Shown here piece after piece: positions 17,805 through 27,579 of a DNA stretch of 56,432 nucleotides. The stretch comes from an uncultured Saprospiraceae bacterium (GTDB taxonomy: Bacteria > Bacteroidota > Bacteroidia > Chitinophagales > Saprospiraceae): the NCBI GenBank assembly GCA_937929945.1, contig CALFUK010000167.1:1-56432 (forward strand), in the 5' to 3' direction. Numbering within the stretch: position 1 is the first letter of the stretch; each line of letters begins with the position of its first letter. Both the position numbers and the translations under genes were made by a program. The notes under the pieces are model-generated. The model did no database searches. It saw nothing but the letters and a program-made list of their open reading frames with translations, and was not told the DNA's origin.

Positions 17805-20800
17805 ATGAAAATCAATCTAATTTTATTTTTGATGCTGTTTTCGCTAACAGTATTTTCCCAGCGTACCATAAGCGGTACCATAGTCGACTCTGGCGGGGAT
17901 CCCATGATTGGAGCCAATGTCATAGAGCAGGGCACGTCCAATGGGACCATCACAGATCTCGATGGCGCTTTTTCACTTACCGTATCAGAAGGGGCGATGC
18001 TTGATATCTCATACACGGGGTATGCAGATCAAGTGATCGCTACTGAAAATGTGACGGATTTTAATATCATATTGGAGGAAGGCGCACTCTTAGATGAGGT
18101 CGTGGTCACAGCGCTGGGTATAGAGCGCAAGAAGCGAGCTCTGGCCTACTCAGTCACAGAGCTAGAAGGCTCATCTTTAGTCACAGCTAAAGAGATCAAT
18201 ATTGGCAACTCACTCGCAGGTAAAGTCGCTGGTGTGAATGTCAGTAATCCGGCGACAGGTCCAGGAGGATCTACTCGAATTGTCATCCGTGGCAATGGAA
18301 ATATTTCTGGGAACAACCAGCCACTGGTCGTCGTCGATGGTGTACCCATCAATACTGGTAACCTAGGTGCTGCGGGCATGTGGGGTGGCCAGGACTGGGG
18401 TGATGGCCTATCTAGTGTCAACGCAGACGATATTGAGACCATGACTGTCCTCAAGGGTAATACTGCTGGGGCGCTATATGGCTATAGAGCTGATAATGGT
18501 GTTATTGTGATCACAACGAAAAAGGGATCAAAAGATGGTCGAATTGGTGTAGAGTTTAACTCTAACTACCAAGTCGAATCGATCATTGATTTCTATGATT
18601 TCCAAAGACAATATGGTCATGGTAATAGAGGGGCTAAGCCTGGTACAGAGGCAGAAGCATTTGCTCAGGGACTATCCTCATGGGGAGCTCCCTTAGATGG
18701 AAGTTCTGTACTCCAATTTGATGGACAGTCCAGACCATACTCAGATGCGGGGGATAATCTTAGCCGCTTCTACGGTACAGGTGCTACTTTTACTAACACC
18801 TTGGGTATCAACGGAGGTGGAGAAGGTTATGGTTTCAGATTCTCTGTCACAGATTTAGATAATAAAGGTATTGTTCCTAATTCTACAGTAGATAGAAAAA
18901 CCTTCACAGCTAATGTGAATGCAAATAAAGGCATCTTCTTTGGTAATATCAGCGGATCATTTGTCAATGATGCTACGTCTAATCGACCAAGACTTTCAGA
19001 TTCTCCAGGAAATGCTAACTATACGGCTTGGTCATTACCCCCATCAATTAATATTAATGACTTAAGAGGGGATGCTGATAAACTTGGTGCAAATCCTGAT
19101 GGCACGGAGCTACAGTTTAATGACAATGTATTCGTCACTAATCCATGGTGGGCTGCATACCAGTTCGAAGGAAATAATACCAAAAATCGACTCTTCGGTA
19201 ATATTACCTTAGGAGCAGAATTATTGCCAGGATTGACTCTGACTGGTAAAGCTGGATTAGATCGATTCAATGATAGAAGAAGAAACCTCACACCCTACGG
19301 TACAGCTTTCAGCACATTAGGAGGTCTTACTGAATCCAACAGAGAATTACAAGAAGTAAACTTAGAAGCGATCCTCAGATACGCTGGTGATATTAATCCA
19401 AATATTGGTATAGATGTCTTAGTCGGTGGAAATCAGCAGAAAAATTTTGATGAAACTCTAAGCGTAGGAGGTGGTAACTTTAATATACCATTTCTACATA
19501 CAGCAAAGAATTTAGCAAATCAAAGTACTGGCTACGGATTCAGCCAATTCCAAGTAAACTCTGTTTTTGCTATGGCAGAGATATCATTATTTAATTCACT
19601 CTATGTGACCGCGACTGGAAGACAAGACTGGTTCTCAGCATTGACGGACCCTAATGGTGGGCCGTCAGAGAATACAGTATTTTATCCTTCTATCGGAGTG
19701 GCATACGATTTAGTCGAAGGCTTGGGAGGATCTCTACCTTCGATTGTAGATTTTGCTAAGGTGAGAGCTTCATGGGCAGAAGTTGGAGGCGCGACGGGTC
19801 CATATCAATTAGGACTTAATTACGGGATTGTTGGTCAAGGCCACTTAGGGCAGCCCTTAGGATCGATCTCCAATGGTACGGTTCCTCCAATAGGTTTGAG
19901 ACCATCGACGAATAAAGAACTTGAGTTAGGTTTTGATGTTCGGTTATTCAAAGGTAAAGTAAATGTTGATTTTGCACTCTACAATAGAGAAACGACAGAT
20001 GGTATTCTTAATGCAGGAATATCTAGTACTTCAGGATTCGGTTCTAAGCGAGTGAATGTAGGTAAAGTGACTAATAAAGGGGTCGAATTACTTGTCGATG
20101 TCGAAGTACTTCGTAACAATAATTTTACCTGGAGAACCAGTGTGAACTTTGCTCAGAATAATAACGAAGTAGTCAGTCTACTGACCGAGGAGTCAGATGG
20201 TGAAGAAATCCGATTAGAGGAGAGTCGAACAAGGAATGCATACATACACTTAGTAGAAGGTCAGCCATATAGTCAAGTGATGGGCTTTGCGTATGTCAGA
20301 GATGGCAGCGGAGGTATCATGCTTGATGACGACGGATTGCCTCTGCAAGGTGAGCTTCAGACCTTTGGTACGGGAGTACATCCAACATCCATTGGATGGC
20401 AGAATTCATTTAGTATAGGAGATGTAGGTATCAGCTTTTTAATTGATGCTAAGTCAGGGGCAAAGATTTATAATGCTACGAATGCATATGGATATTTTAG
20501 AGGACTTCATCAAGCGACCTTGGAAGGTAGAGAAGGGGGACTGGGCACAGTGGCTGCTGCAGATGTGCAGGATTATTATCAGAGAATAGCCTTTGGGATT
20601 TCAGAAGAGTTTATTCAAGATGCCAATTTTGTAAAATTAAGAGAATTGATCGTCAGCTACCGGCTGCCAAATGATTTATTACAAGGTGTGCCGTTCAAAG
20701 ACATTTCGCTCTCTTTTGCAGGTAGAAATTTAGCACTTTTAGCTAGCAGTACTGATAATATTGATCCTGAGTCCACTTACACGACCGGTAACGGTCAGGG

Positions 20801-20864
20801 TCTTGAGATGTTTGGTGTGCCAGTAACGAGGTCATTTGGATTAAATCTAAGTGCTAAATTCTAA
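17805..20864 (+). CDS. SusC/RagA-family TonB-linked outer membrane transporter
   Basis: A 1019-residue SusC-type transporter that imports glycan fragments across the outer membrane using TonB energy. A signal peptide (about 1-18, ending VFSQ) is followed by a carboxypeptidase-regulatory-like domain (20-107; ISGTIVDSGGDPMIGANVIE), then the SusC signature LLDEVVVTALGIERKKRALAYS and a plug domain (about 110-235, with IVIRGNGNISGNNQPLVVVDGVPI and VLKGNTAGALYGYRADNGVIVITTKKG). The rest is barrel, ending in NLSAKF with a terminal Phe. The SusD partner starts 32 bases downstream. It follows the sialidase by 243 bases on the same strand, so it probably imports the products of the sulfatase/sialidase action. 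The ligand is not predictable from sequence. Confidence 0.95.
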   Translation: MKINLILFLMLFSLTVFSQRTISGTIVDSGGDPMIGANVIEQGTSNGTITDLDGAFSLTVSEGAMLDISYTGYADQVIATENVTDFNIILEEGALLDEVVVTALGIERKKRALAYSVTELEGSSLVTAKEINIGNSLAGKVAGVNVSNPATGPGGSTRIVIRGNGNISGNNQPLVVVDGVPINTGNLGAAGMWGGQDWGDGLSSVNADDIETMTVLKGNTAGALYGYRADNGVIVITTKKGSKDGRIGVEFNSNYQVESIIDFYDFQRQYGHGNRGAKPGTEAEAFAQGLSSWGAPLDGSSVLQFDGQSRPYSDAGDNLSRFYGTGATFTNTLGINGGGEGYGFRFSVTDLDNKGIVPNSTVDRKTFTANVNANKGIFFGNISGSFVNDATSNRPRLSDSPGNANYTAWSLPPSININDLRGDADKLGANPDGTELQFNDNVFVTNPWWAAYQFEGNNTKNRLFGNITLGAELLPGLTLTGKAGLDRFNDRRRNLTPYGTAFSTLGGLTESNRELQEVNLEAILRYAGDINPNIGIDVLVGGNQQKNFDETLSVGGGNFNIPFLHTAKNLANQSTGYGFSQFQVNSVFAMAEISLFNSLYVTATGRQDWFSALTDPNGGPSENTVFYPSIGVAYDLVEGLGGSLPSIVDFAKVRASWAEVGGATGPYQLGLNYGIVGQGHLGQPLGSISNGTVPPIGLRPSTNKELELGFDVRLFKGKVNVDFALYNRETTDGILNAGISSTSGFGSKRVNVGKVTNKGVELLVDVEVLRNNNFTWRTSVNFAQNNNEVVSLLTEESDGEEIRLEESRTRNAYIHLVEGQPYSQVMGFAYVRDGSGGIMLDDDGLPLQGELQTFGTGVHPTSIGWQNSFSIGDVGISFLIDAKSGAKIYNATNAYGYFRGLHQATLEGREGGLGTVAAADVQDYYQRIAFGISEEFIQDANFVKLRELIVSYRLPNDLLQGVPFKDISLSFAGRNLALLASSTDNIDPESTYTTGNGQGLEMFGVPVTRSFGLNLSAKF

Positions 20865-20896
20865 TCATCACATTTATAAATTATAATAGATAAACA

Positions 20897-22408
20897 ATGA
20901 AATATTTAAAATATAAAATCTTATTTGTCTTCGTTGGGATGATGCTTTTCAGCACATCTTGTGATGATAATTTTGCAGAATTAAATACCAATCCTACTGT
21001 TGCGATTGGCATCAATCCTAACTTCCAATTTACATTCGTTCAGCTGAGAACTTCAGGTGGGAGGTACGAAAATTGGAGAGCGGGACTTATATATTCATCA
21101 ATGATGATTCAGCATTTAGCTGCTACCTGTGGTTATTGGACTGGTGATAAATACACCTTTAATGGGGGGTATGCTTCTTCATTGATTGATAGAGCATACA
21201 ACGAGCAGGTAAAAGACGTAGTGGACTTAATCAATACTTTGTCAACGACTGATGTGGGAGATGCCACAATGCTCGGTATGGCGCGGATATGGAAAGTGGT
21301 GATCTTTCAGCGACTTACAGATCTGTATGGAGATATCCCATATTTTGAAGCTGGTAAAGGAGCGATTGACGGAATTGATTTCCCTACATATGACTCTCAA
21401 GAATCGATCTATATGGATATGCTTAACGAGTTAGAGCAAGGCGTGGCTCAGCTCGGTGATGGTGGGTTTGGAGGCGCTGACTTAATTTATGGAGGTGATG
21501 TGGATAAGTGGCGCAAGTTTGGTAACTCGATGATGCTAAGATTAGCCATGAGACTCTCAGAGGTAGATGCTGCTACGGCTCAAGCATGGGCTGCGAAGGC
21601 TATTGCTGGTGGTATCATGGACTCTAATGATGATGATGCATTCATAGAGCATACGAATGGTCCTGAAGGCATTAATAAAAATGGAATCGGAGAAGTATTG
21701 GACAAGGCTAATGGCTTTGGAGATGATTGTCCAAGACTGAGTGACACTTTTGTCGACTGGATGAATTCTACGGGCGATCCTCGGCTGAGCATTGTCGCTG
21801 TCCCATCTGCGAATACGGGTGAAATAGCAGGTATGCCAAATGGACTGGATGAAGCACTACTTGCTGAAAATCCAACGGGAACATCTGTAGATGACTTTAG
21901 TAGGATTAATCCAGCTATCGTCACTGTCTCATCTCCGATGATGTTCATGACCGCAGCCGAAGCACAGCTACTGAGCGCAGAAGCTGCCATGAGAGGCTGG
22001 CATGGAGGTGATGCATCAAGTCACTTTTCTGATGGTATAGCATTAGCTTTAGGGTCTTGGGCACACTATGATCCAGCATTGGCCTTAGATGATGCTGCCA
22101 TTTCTGCCTACGTAGATGCCAATCCCTTAGATGAAGCGAATGCTATGAGCCAAATCGGCTGGCAATACTGGGCTGCGACCTTCTTAAATGAATACGAAGC
22201 CTTCTCTAACTTCAGAAGAACTGGATTCCCTGAACTGACACCTGTGGATTATCCAGGTAACATCACGAATGGACAAATACCAGTGAGACTGGCTAATAAT
22301 CCAGGAGAGGCAACGCTCAATCCAAGCTGGAAGTCTGCGGCAGATCGACAAGGCCTCGGCACTGACTTTCCAAGTCATATGTCTGTCCCTGTATGGTGGG
22401 ATAAGTAA
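20897..22408 (+). CDS. SusD/RagB-family glycan-binding lipoprotein
   Basis: A 503-residue SusD-like lipoprotein that caps the SusC barrel and binds ligand at the cell surface. The signal ends in STSC (Cys22), followed by DDNFAELNTNPTVA, the N-terminus typical of the SusD-like_2 subgroup. TPR-type helices follow (ARIWKVVIFQRLTDLYGDIPYFEA is the family's conserved region near residue 135), and the C-terminal half has FMTAAEAQLLSAEAAMRGW, also conserved. It is 32 bases after susC and ends with a strong terminator, so this closes the transcript. This confirms the polysaccharide-utilisation character of the locus. Confidence 0.93.
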   Translation: MKYLKYKILFVFVGMMLFSTSCDDNFAELNTNPTVAIGINPNFQFTFVQLRTSGGRYENWRAGLIYSSMMIQHLAATCGYWTGDKYTFNGGYASSLIDRAYNEQVKDVVDLINTLSTTDVGDATMLGMARIWKVVIFQRLTDLYGDIPYFEAGKGAIDGIDFPTYDSQESIYMDMLNELEQGVAQLGDGGFGGADLIYGGDVDKWRKFGNSMMLRLAMRLSEVDAATAQAWAAKAIAGGIMDSNDDDAFIEHTNGPEGINKNGIGEVLDKANGFGDDCPRLSDTFVDWMNSTGDPRLSIVAVPSANTGEIAGMPNGLDEALLAENPTGTSVDDFSRINPAIVTVSSPMMFMTAAEAQLLSAEAAMRGWHGGDASSHFSDGIALALGSWAHYDPALALDDAAISAYVDANPLDEANAMSQIGWQYWAATFLNEYEAFSNFRRTGFPELTPVDYPGNITNGQIPVRLANNPGEATLNPSWKSAADRQGLGTDFPSHMSVPVWWDK

Positions 22409-22433
22409 ATAGATAATTTTTCAAATTTTTTCG

Positions 22434-22470
22434 AGCCAGAAGTATGAGCGATTCATATTTCTGGCTTTTT
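22434..22470 (+). terminator. Hairpin terminator after the SusD gene
   Basis: A 14-bp stem (22434-22447 with 22453-22466, one G-U pair) with a 5-base loop, followed by a run of T. It lies 26 bases past the SusD-gene stop and ends the glycan-use unit. Confidence 0.88.
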
Positions 22471-22539
22471 GTTTTGCAGCTTTTCTTTACACTAACTCCT
22501 TTTTTAAATCTATATTAAAAAGAACCAAAATTGCATCAC

Positions 22540-22895
22540 ATGACTAACCAACAAATAGCTGATCGCCTCGTAGCCCTGTGTCGATCTGGCGAGTACCAAA
22601 CTTGCTATGACGAACTCTACTCGCCAGAAGTCGTCAGTATAGAAGCGGATGGATCCATTGTTAAGGGCTTTGAGGAGATGGCCGCGAAGGGGAAAGAATG
22701 GAATTCCAGAATCGAAGCACTACACGATTCAGGCATCGGAGATCCAGTGGTCGGTGGCAGTCACTTTGCCTTATCCAGCTACATGAATGTCACCTTCAAA
22801 GGTGCGGCTGGTCCCGTACTATTTGAAGAGGTATGTTCTACCAGATCAAGGATGGCAAGATTGTGAAGGAGCAGTTCTTTTATGATTCGATGTGA
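22540..22895 (+). pseudogene. SnoaL/NTF2-like protein, frameshifted near the C-terminus
   Basis: A small NTF2-fold (SnoaL-like) protein. The start is the ATG at 22540; a TTG nine bases upstream is less likely. The frame reads MTNQQIADRLVALCRSGEYQTCYDELYSPEVVSIE and on to VLFEEVC, then runs into unrelated residues (STRSRMARL) and stops at 22866. Family members continue with a strand pair rich in 'KDGKIVKEQFFY'. That tail is present in another frame from 22837: YQIKDGKIVKEQFFYDSM, ending at TGA 22893-22895. One missing base at about 22836 explains it. It may be a real mutation or an assembly error. The gene stands alone between the SusD terminator and mltG. Function of this class is unknown. 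Confidence 0.75.
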
Positions 22896-22928
22896 TTTGG
22901 CTCATCTAATTCACAGCTAAGGCGATAC

Positions 22929-23963
22929 TTACTTTTTAATTTTTTCAGAATCAAGCCATCTGTGATAGGCTCTGGCATTTCTGGCGTGGCCAGCGGAAGA
23001 CGCTGCGAAGGCATGTTCAGAGTTATAGCCGGGCTTAGCGCACATGTAGAGATAGTCATGATCTTTAGGGTTCAAGACGGCATCTATGCTGCTGATGGAG
23101 GGCATATAGATGGGCCCGGGTGGTATGCCAGGATGGATATAGGTGTTATAAGGTGTATCGATGGCCAAGTGCTTATTCAGTACACGCCTGATGCTGAAGT
23201 CTCCGACTCCGAAGACCACTGTGGGGTCAGCTTGGAGGAGCATCCCACTCCTGATCCGATTGAGGTAGAGTCCAGCTATGATCGGTTTCTCATGAGTCTT
23301 GATTGATTCCTTCTCTACGATGGAAGCGAGGCTGTAGACTTCCTCCTTCGTCAGTCCTAAGGCCTCTGCTTTTTCTAATCTATTTTGTTTTGACCAGAAT
23401 TTTTCATTTTCAAGTTTCATGCGGCTGATGATGTCCTGCGCACTGACATCCCAGAAGAAATTATAGGTGTTAGGGATGAAGAGGCTCATCACATTTTGGC
23501 TGTCCAGCTGCAGCTCTGTCAGTGTCTCTTTGGATAGGAGAGTCCTCAGAAAGCTGGCAGAATCTGGTTCTAAATATGTAGTCAGTTTGCCTGATAATTC
23601 TTGAATGGTTCTGACATTATTAAAGGTTACTTTGGTGGGAGCCTGATTGCCTGATCTAAGGTGTCCGACCAGCTGCCGATTATTCCACTCTGACTGAATC
23701 TCATAGACACCTGAAGGAACGAGATCCTTTTTGTATCTCATCCAGCCCGCCACATTTGTAAAGGAGCCGATGTCTTTGAGGATATTTTGCTTGGTCAAAA
23801 TGGTCACGACATCTGTAAAGGATGATTTAGATGGGATCGTGATGGAGTAGTCTTTCAGATCTGGATTGATATTCTGATGATAGATGGCCGAATAAACCGT
23901 ATATCCCACATAGGCACCGATCAGTAACAAGAAGAAGACTATGTATAAAAAAAACTTCTTCAT
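22929..23963 (-). CDS. mltG: Endolytic murein transglycosylase MltG
   Basis: A 344-residue inner-membrane enzyme that cuts nascent peptidoglycan strands to end their growth. One N-terminal membrane helix (about 3-24) is followed by a LysM-like region and the YceG domain. The catalytic Glu lies in ASIVEKE (213-219), followed by the family motifs LYLNRIRSGMLLQADPTV, TPYNTY-x-x-x-GIPPGPI and HAFAASSAGHARN. Length and order match family members. Its ATG directly abuts the panB stop codon, so both genes are translated from one transcript; the pairing is an accident of genome layout rather than a shared pathway. Confidence 0.96.
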   Translation of the reverse strand: MKKFFLYIVFFLLLIGAYVGYTVYSAIYHQNINPDLKDYSITIPSKSSFTDVVTILTKQNILKDIGSFTNVAGWMRYKKDLVPSGVYEIQSEWNNRQLVGHLRSGNQAPTKVTFNNVRTIQELSGKLTTYLEPDSASFLRTLLSKETLTELQLDSQNVMSLFIPNTYNFFWDVSAQDIISRMKLENEKFWSKQNRLEKAEALGLTKEEVYSLASIVEKESIKTHEKPIIAGLYLNRIRSGMLLQADPTVVFGVGDFSIRRVLNKHLAIDTPYNTYIHPGIPPGPIYMPSISSIDAVLNPKDHDYLYMCAKPGYNSEHAFAASSAGHARNARAYHRWLDSEKIKK

Positions 23964-24782
23964 CTAGTACTGCTCACTTTCATTAGGGAAGTCACCGGAC
24001 TTCACGTCTTCTATGTATCGCTCAGTTGCCGACTTGATATCATCGAAGAGATTCATGTATCGCCTGAGGAATCGGGGATTGAACTCTTTCGTGATCCCTA
24101 AGATATCATGGAGTACCAGGACCTGCCCGTCGCAGTGTGGCCCTCCGCCGATACCTATGGTCGGCATGCCGATACTCTCGGAGACCTCCTTGGACAGCAT
24201 GGCCGGTATTTTTTCTAAGACCACACCGAAGCAGCCGATGTCATCCAGTAGCTTTGCGTCCTGCATCAGCTTGTCGGCCTCTTCATCTTCTTTAGCTCTG
24301 ACCTTATAGGTGCCAAACTTGTAGATGGACTGAGGTGTCAGCCCCAGGTGACCCATCACTGGTATACCTGCTGACAGGATGCGTTTGATTGATTCTGCTA
24401 TCTCCTCGCCGCCTTCCAGTTTCACGGCGTGCGCGCCAGATTCTTTCATGATTCTGATGGCGGACTCTAGTGCTTTGAGAGAATTTCCCTGGTAGGTACC
24501 GAAAGGTAGATCGACCACGACCAGAGCTCGACTTACGCCTCTGATGACAGACTGTGCATGATAGATCATGTGCTCTAGCGTGATGGGGAGTGTCGTCTCG
24601 TGACCCGCCATGACATTAGAGGCAGAGTCACCCACCAGTATGATGTCTATGCCAGCAGCATCTATGATGGAGGCTAAAGAGTAGTCATATGCCGTGAGCA
24701 TTGATATCTTTTCGCCCTTTTTCTTCATGTTTCTGAGCGTGTGGACAGTAACTCGCTTCACTTCTTTTTTGGCTGTTGACAT
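23964..24782 (-). CDS. panB: 3-methyl-2-oxobutanoate hydroxymethyltransferase PanB
   Basis: This 272-residue cytosolic enzyme adds a hydroxymethyl group from methylenetetrahydrofolate to 2-oxoisovalerate, making ketopantoate, the first committed step to pantothenate and CoA. Motifs of the TIM-barrel family are all present: [19 protein letters not shown] at the start, [16 protein letters not shown] with the metal-binding Asp, [22 protein letters not shown] and [22 protein letters not shown]. Length is normal. It is first in the panB-mltG transcript, and its upstream region is shared divergently with dnaK. Confidence 0.97.
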   Translation of the reverse strand: MSTAKKEVKRVTVHTLRNMKKKGEKISMLTAYDYSLASIIDAAGIDIILVGDSASNVMAGHETTLPITLEHMIYHAQSVIRGVSRALVVVDLPFGTYQGNSLKALESAIRIMKESGAHAVKLEGGEEIAESIKRILSAGIPVMGHLGLTPQSIYKFGTYKVRAKEDEEADKLMQDAKLLDDIGCFGVVLEKIPAMLSKEVSESIGMPTIGIGGGPHCDGQVLVLHDILGITKEFNPRFLRRYMNLFDDIKSATERYIEDVKSGDFPNESEQY

Positions 24783-25098
24783 ATTCTGGTATTTAGCGTA
24801 GCCGCAAGGTAAGGTATTGTCTTATTATTTTAAATATTTATCAAACCAACTGGTGAGTCCTGCTGTGCTTGCAGTATTTTCTTTTGCTAAAGCCAGTTGA
24901 TAAGCATTGAAATACATAAAGACACTCAAGCAAGTCGCAGGAATACAATGTGACAGACATTTTGACAGTCTTATTTCACCTAAATGGGCAAATTATGTCA
25001 TCCTCCAAAGACGAATTGACATATTATCAAGACGAACATCGAATGGCACAGCTATTGACTTATGACTCATAGATTTTTAACAGAAAATATACTTATAC
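24783..25098. other. Divergent panB / dnaK intergenic region
   Basis: No gene was found in this 316-base stretch. It should hold promoters for panB (minus) and dnaK (plus). The only pattern seen is a direct repeat of TGACAG at 24951 and 24963, 12 bases apart, described separately. No CIRCE-type inverted repeat was found before dnaK. Confidence 0.45.
24951..24968 (+). promoter_or_regulatory. Direct repeat TGACAG upstream of dnaK
   Basis: TGACAG occurs at 24951-24956 and 24963-24968, 12 bases start to start, about 130 bases before the dnaK ATG. The second copy is preceded by TTT, giving TTTGACAG. A role in heat-shock control is possible but unproven. Confidence 0.25.
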
Positions 25099-27030
25099 AT
25101 GGGTAAAATAATAGGAATCGACCTGGGAACAACCAATTCCTGCGTCGCAGTCATGGAAGGGAATGAGCCAGTGGTCATTCCTAATGACGAAGGAAAACGG
25201 ACGACACCTTCCGTCGTCGCCTTCTTAGATAATGGTGAGAGAAAAGTAGGTGACCCGGCTAAGCGGCAGGCGATCACTAACCCCACCAGGACTGTCTCAT
25301 CCATCAAGAGATACATGGGAGACAGATTCTCAGAAGCGAAGGGTGAAGTGTCTAAATCTGCTTACAAAGTGGTGAAAGGTGATAATGACACCATCAGAGT
25401 GGATATTGATGATCGTAAATATACACCTCAGGAGATCTCTGCTATGGTCCTTCAGAAAATGAAGAAGACGGCAGAAGACTTCTTAGGTACAGAAGTCACA
25501 GAGGCAGTCATCACTGTACCTGCATACTTCAATGATTCGCAGAGACAGGCGACGAAGGAGGCGGGCGAGATAGCTGGTCTCGATGTGAAGCGGATCATCA
25601 ATGAGCCTACAGCAGCAGCATTAGCATACGGCTTAGATAAGAAGAACGTAGATCAGACGATTGCGGTCTATGATCTGGGTGGAGGTACCTTTGATATCTC
25701 AATCTTAGAGCTGGGAGAAGGTGTATTCGAAGTGAAGTCTACTAATGGAGATACACACTTAGGAGGTGATGACTTTGACCAGATCATCATTGACTGGCTG
25801 GCGGACAGCTTCAAGGAGCAAGAGAACATCGATCTAAGAAAAGACCCGATGGCCCTGCAGAGACTTAAAGATGCGGCGGAGAAAGCTAAGATAGAACTAT
25901 CATCGTCCACAGAGACGGAGATCAATCTGCCATATGTCACAGCAGTGGATGGTGTGCCTAAGCACTTGGTGCTGAAGCTGAGCCGCTCTAATTTTGAAAA
26001 ACTGGCTGATGACTTAGTGCAGCGCACACTGAAGCCATGCCAAGAGGCACTGAAGGACGCAGGACTATCTAAAAGCGATATCGATGAGATCATCCTGGTA
26101 GGAGGTTCTACCCGAATCCCTCGCATCCAGCAGGCGGTAGAAGAATTCTTCGGGAAGAAGCCTAATAAAAGCGTAAATCCTGATGAAGTCGTAGCGATAG
26201 GTGCATCGATCCAAGGTGGTGTATTAAGCGGAGATGTACAGGATGTACTCTTATTAGATGTCACGCCCTTATCACTGGGTATAGAGACCATGGGTGGTGT
26301 CTATGATGTCGTGATCGAGGCTAACTCTACGATCCCGACGAAGAAGCAGAAGACATACTCCACGGCAGCTGATAATCAGCCAAGCGTAGAGATACACATA
26401 CTACAAGGGGAGCGACCGATGGCAAGAGATAACCGATCTGTCGGACGATTCATCCTGGATGGTATACCACCAGCACCACGGGGCATGCCTCAGGTAGAGG
26501 TTACCTTTGACATAGATGCTAACGGTATCCTGAGCGTATCAGCTAAGGATAAGGGTACAGGTAAAGAGCAAAACATCCGCATAGAGGCGTCCACCGGACT
26601 CTCAGATGAGGAGATCGCAAAGATGAAAGCAGAAGCTGCAGAGAATGCTGATGCTGACAAAGCAGCTAAGGAGAAAGTCGATAAAATCAATGCGGCTGAT
26701 ACCTTGATCTTCCAGACGGAGAAGCAGCTGAAAGAGTTTGGCGAGAAAGTGCCAGAAGATAAGAAAGGAGCCATAGAGAAAGCACTCACTGACCTTAAGG
26801 AGGCGCACAAGACTGAGGACATGGCTGCCATAGAGCCAGCTACAGAGGCGCTGAATCAAGCGTGGCAAGCAGCCAGCGCTGAGATCTACCAAGCGCAACA
26901 AGATGCTGGTGCAGGTGCGTCAGAAGCCACTACCGATAATGGTGCTGCGGCTGATGGAGCCGAAGCAGGAGGAAAGGCTGAGGATGAAGTCACTGATGTA
27001 GAATTCGAAGAAGTAGACGATAAGAAGTAG
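25099..27030 (+). CDS. dnaK: Molecular chaperone DnaK (Hsp70)
   Basis: A 643-residue ATP-dependent chaperone that binds exposed hydrophobic peptides with DnaJ and GrpE. It begins [21 protein letters not shown] with the phosphate-1 loop. [19 protein letters not shown] (phosphate 2) and [21 protein letters not shown] (adenosine site) complete the ATPase (1-380). The linker [19 protein letters not shown] leads into the substrate-binding domain, and the lid ends in an Ala/Gly-rich tail with the usual [14 protein letters not shown]. No dnaJ or grpE is adjacent. A hairpin terminator follows 25 bases after the stop. Confidence 0.99.
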   Translation: MGKIIGIDLGTTNSCVAVMEGNEPVVIPNDEGKRTTPSVVAFLDNGERKVGDPAKRQAITNPTRTVSSIKRYMGDRFSEAKGEVSKSAYKVVKGDNDTIRVDIDDRKYTPQEISAMVLQKMKKTAEDFLGTEVTEAVITVPAYFNDSQRQATKEAGEIAGLDVKRIINEPTAAALAYGLDKKNVDQTIAVYDLGGGTFDISILELGEGVFEVKSTNGDTHLGGDDFDQIIIDWLADSFKEQENIDLRKDPMALQRLKDAAEKAKIELSSSTETEINLPYVTAVDGVPKHLVLKLSRSNFEKLADDLVQRTLKPCQEALKDAGLSKSDIDEIILVGGSTRIPRIQQAVEEFFGKKPNKSVNPDEVVAIGASIQGGVLSGDVQDVLLLDVTPLSLGIETMGGVYDVVIEANSTIPTKKQKTYSTAADNQPSVEIHILQGERPMARDNRSVGRFILDGIPPAPRGMPQVEVTFDIDANGILSVSAKDKGTGKEQNIRIEASTGLSDEEIAKMKAEAAENADADKAAKEKVDKINAADTLIFQTEKQLKEFGEKVPEDKKGAIEKALTDLKEAHKTEDMAAIEPATEALNQAWQAASAEIYQAQQDAGAGASEATTDNGAAADGAEAGGKAEDEVTDVEFEEVDDKK

Positions 27031-27054
27031 AGAATCCTTTCTCTTAGAAGATAG

Positions 27055-27088
27055 AAGGCTGTTCGTGCATACGAGCGGCCTTTTTTTA
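27055..27088 (+). terminator. Hairpin terminator after dnaK
   Basis: A 12-bp stem with two G-U pairs (27055-27066 with 27071-27082), loop GCAT, followed by a T run to 27087. It lies 25 bases after the dnaK stop. Confidence 0.85.
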
Positions 27089-27579
27089 TGTCCATATCTG
27101 TAGATCAAATATGATCTGTGAGTCCGAAAGTCATTTCCACCAGGCTATGGATTTGAAGCTTTAGCTACTTAGAAGTCGCATATTAAGAGCTGGGTTCGTT
27201 AAGATACGGTCGTCAGAGACTGACGAAAGATGCATAAATCATGAAAACATTCACTGAGATACACTTTGCATGGTAAAATGTACATAGCGTCACATTTGCA
27301 CACTTTGTATATAATTTGTAGTCTTTTAACAACTAATTGTAGTGATTATTCTTAATAACATGACTCTTAACACATGCAAACGGGCATTTTTATGTGCCTT
27401 TTCGTAATTTTGACGTCTATAAGTCAATACGTCATACCCGGATACTACTTAATCTAATGCATAAAATTTACCGAAACAAAAGAATGCATTAAGGTTCAGA
27501 ATTAGATCCTACTACAGTCTCAAAGAGAGACTGATGTAAACAAGGTTTTTTATTTAAATAAACTTTAGATCTTTTACAA
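27089..27579. other. Long leader region before the CotH/lamin-tail gene
   Basis: No gene was found in this 491-base AT-rich segment. It includes a small perfect inverted repeat, CAGTCTC at 27515-27521 with GAGACTG at 27527-27533, about 47 bases before the next start codon. TTTG-rich sequence at 27295-27318 (ending TATAATTTG) resembles a Bacteroidota promoter but is off by one base in spacing. Confidence 0.4.

Noticed and set aside
25668-26291. Long minus-strand open frame inside dnaK
   Set aside because: It is Ser-rich, has no family features, and lies wholly opposite a certain dnaK gene; it results from codon bias of the real gene.
27295-27318. Promoter-like TTTG...TATAATTTG before the CotH gene
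   Set aside because: The distance inside the -7 box is off by one base and the site is over 260 bases from the start codon; support is too weak for a feature.
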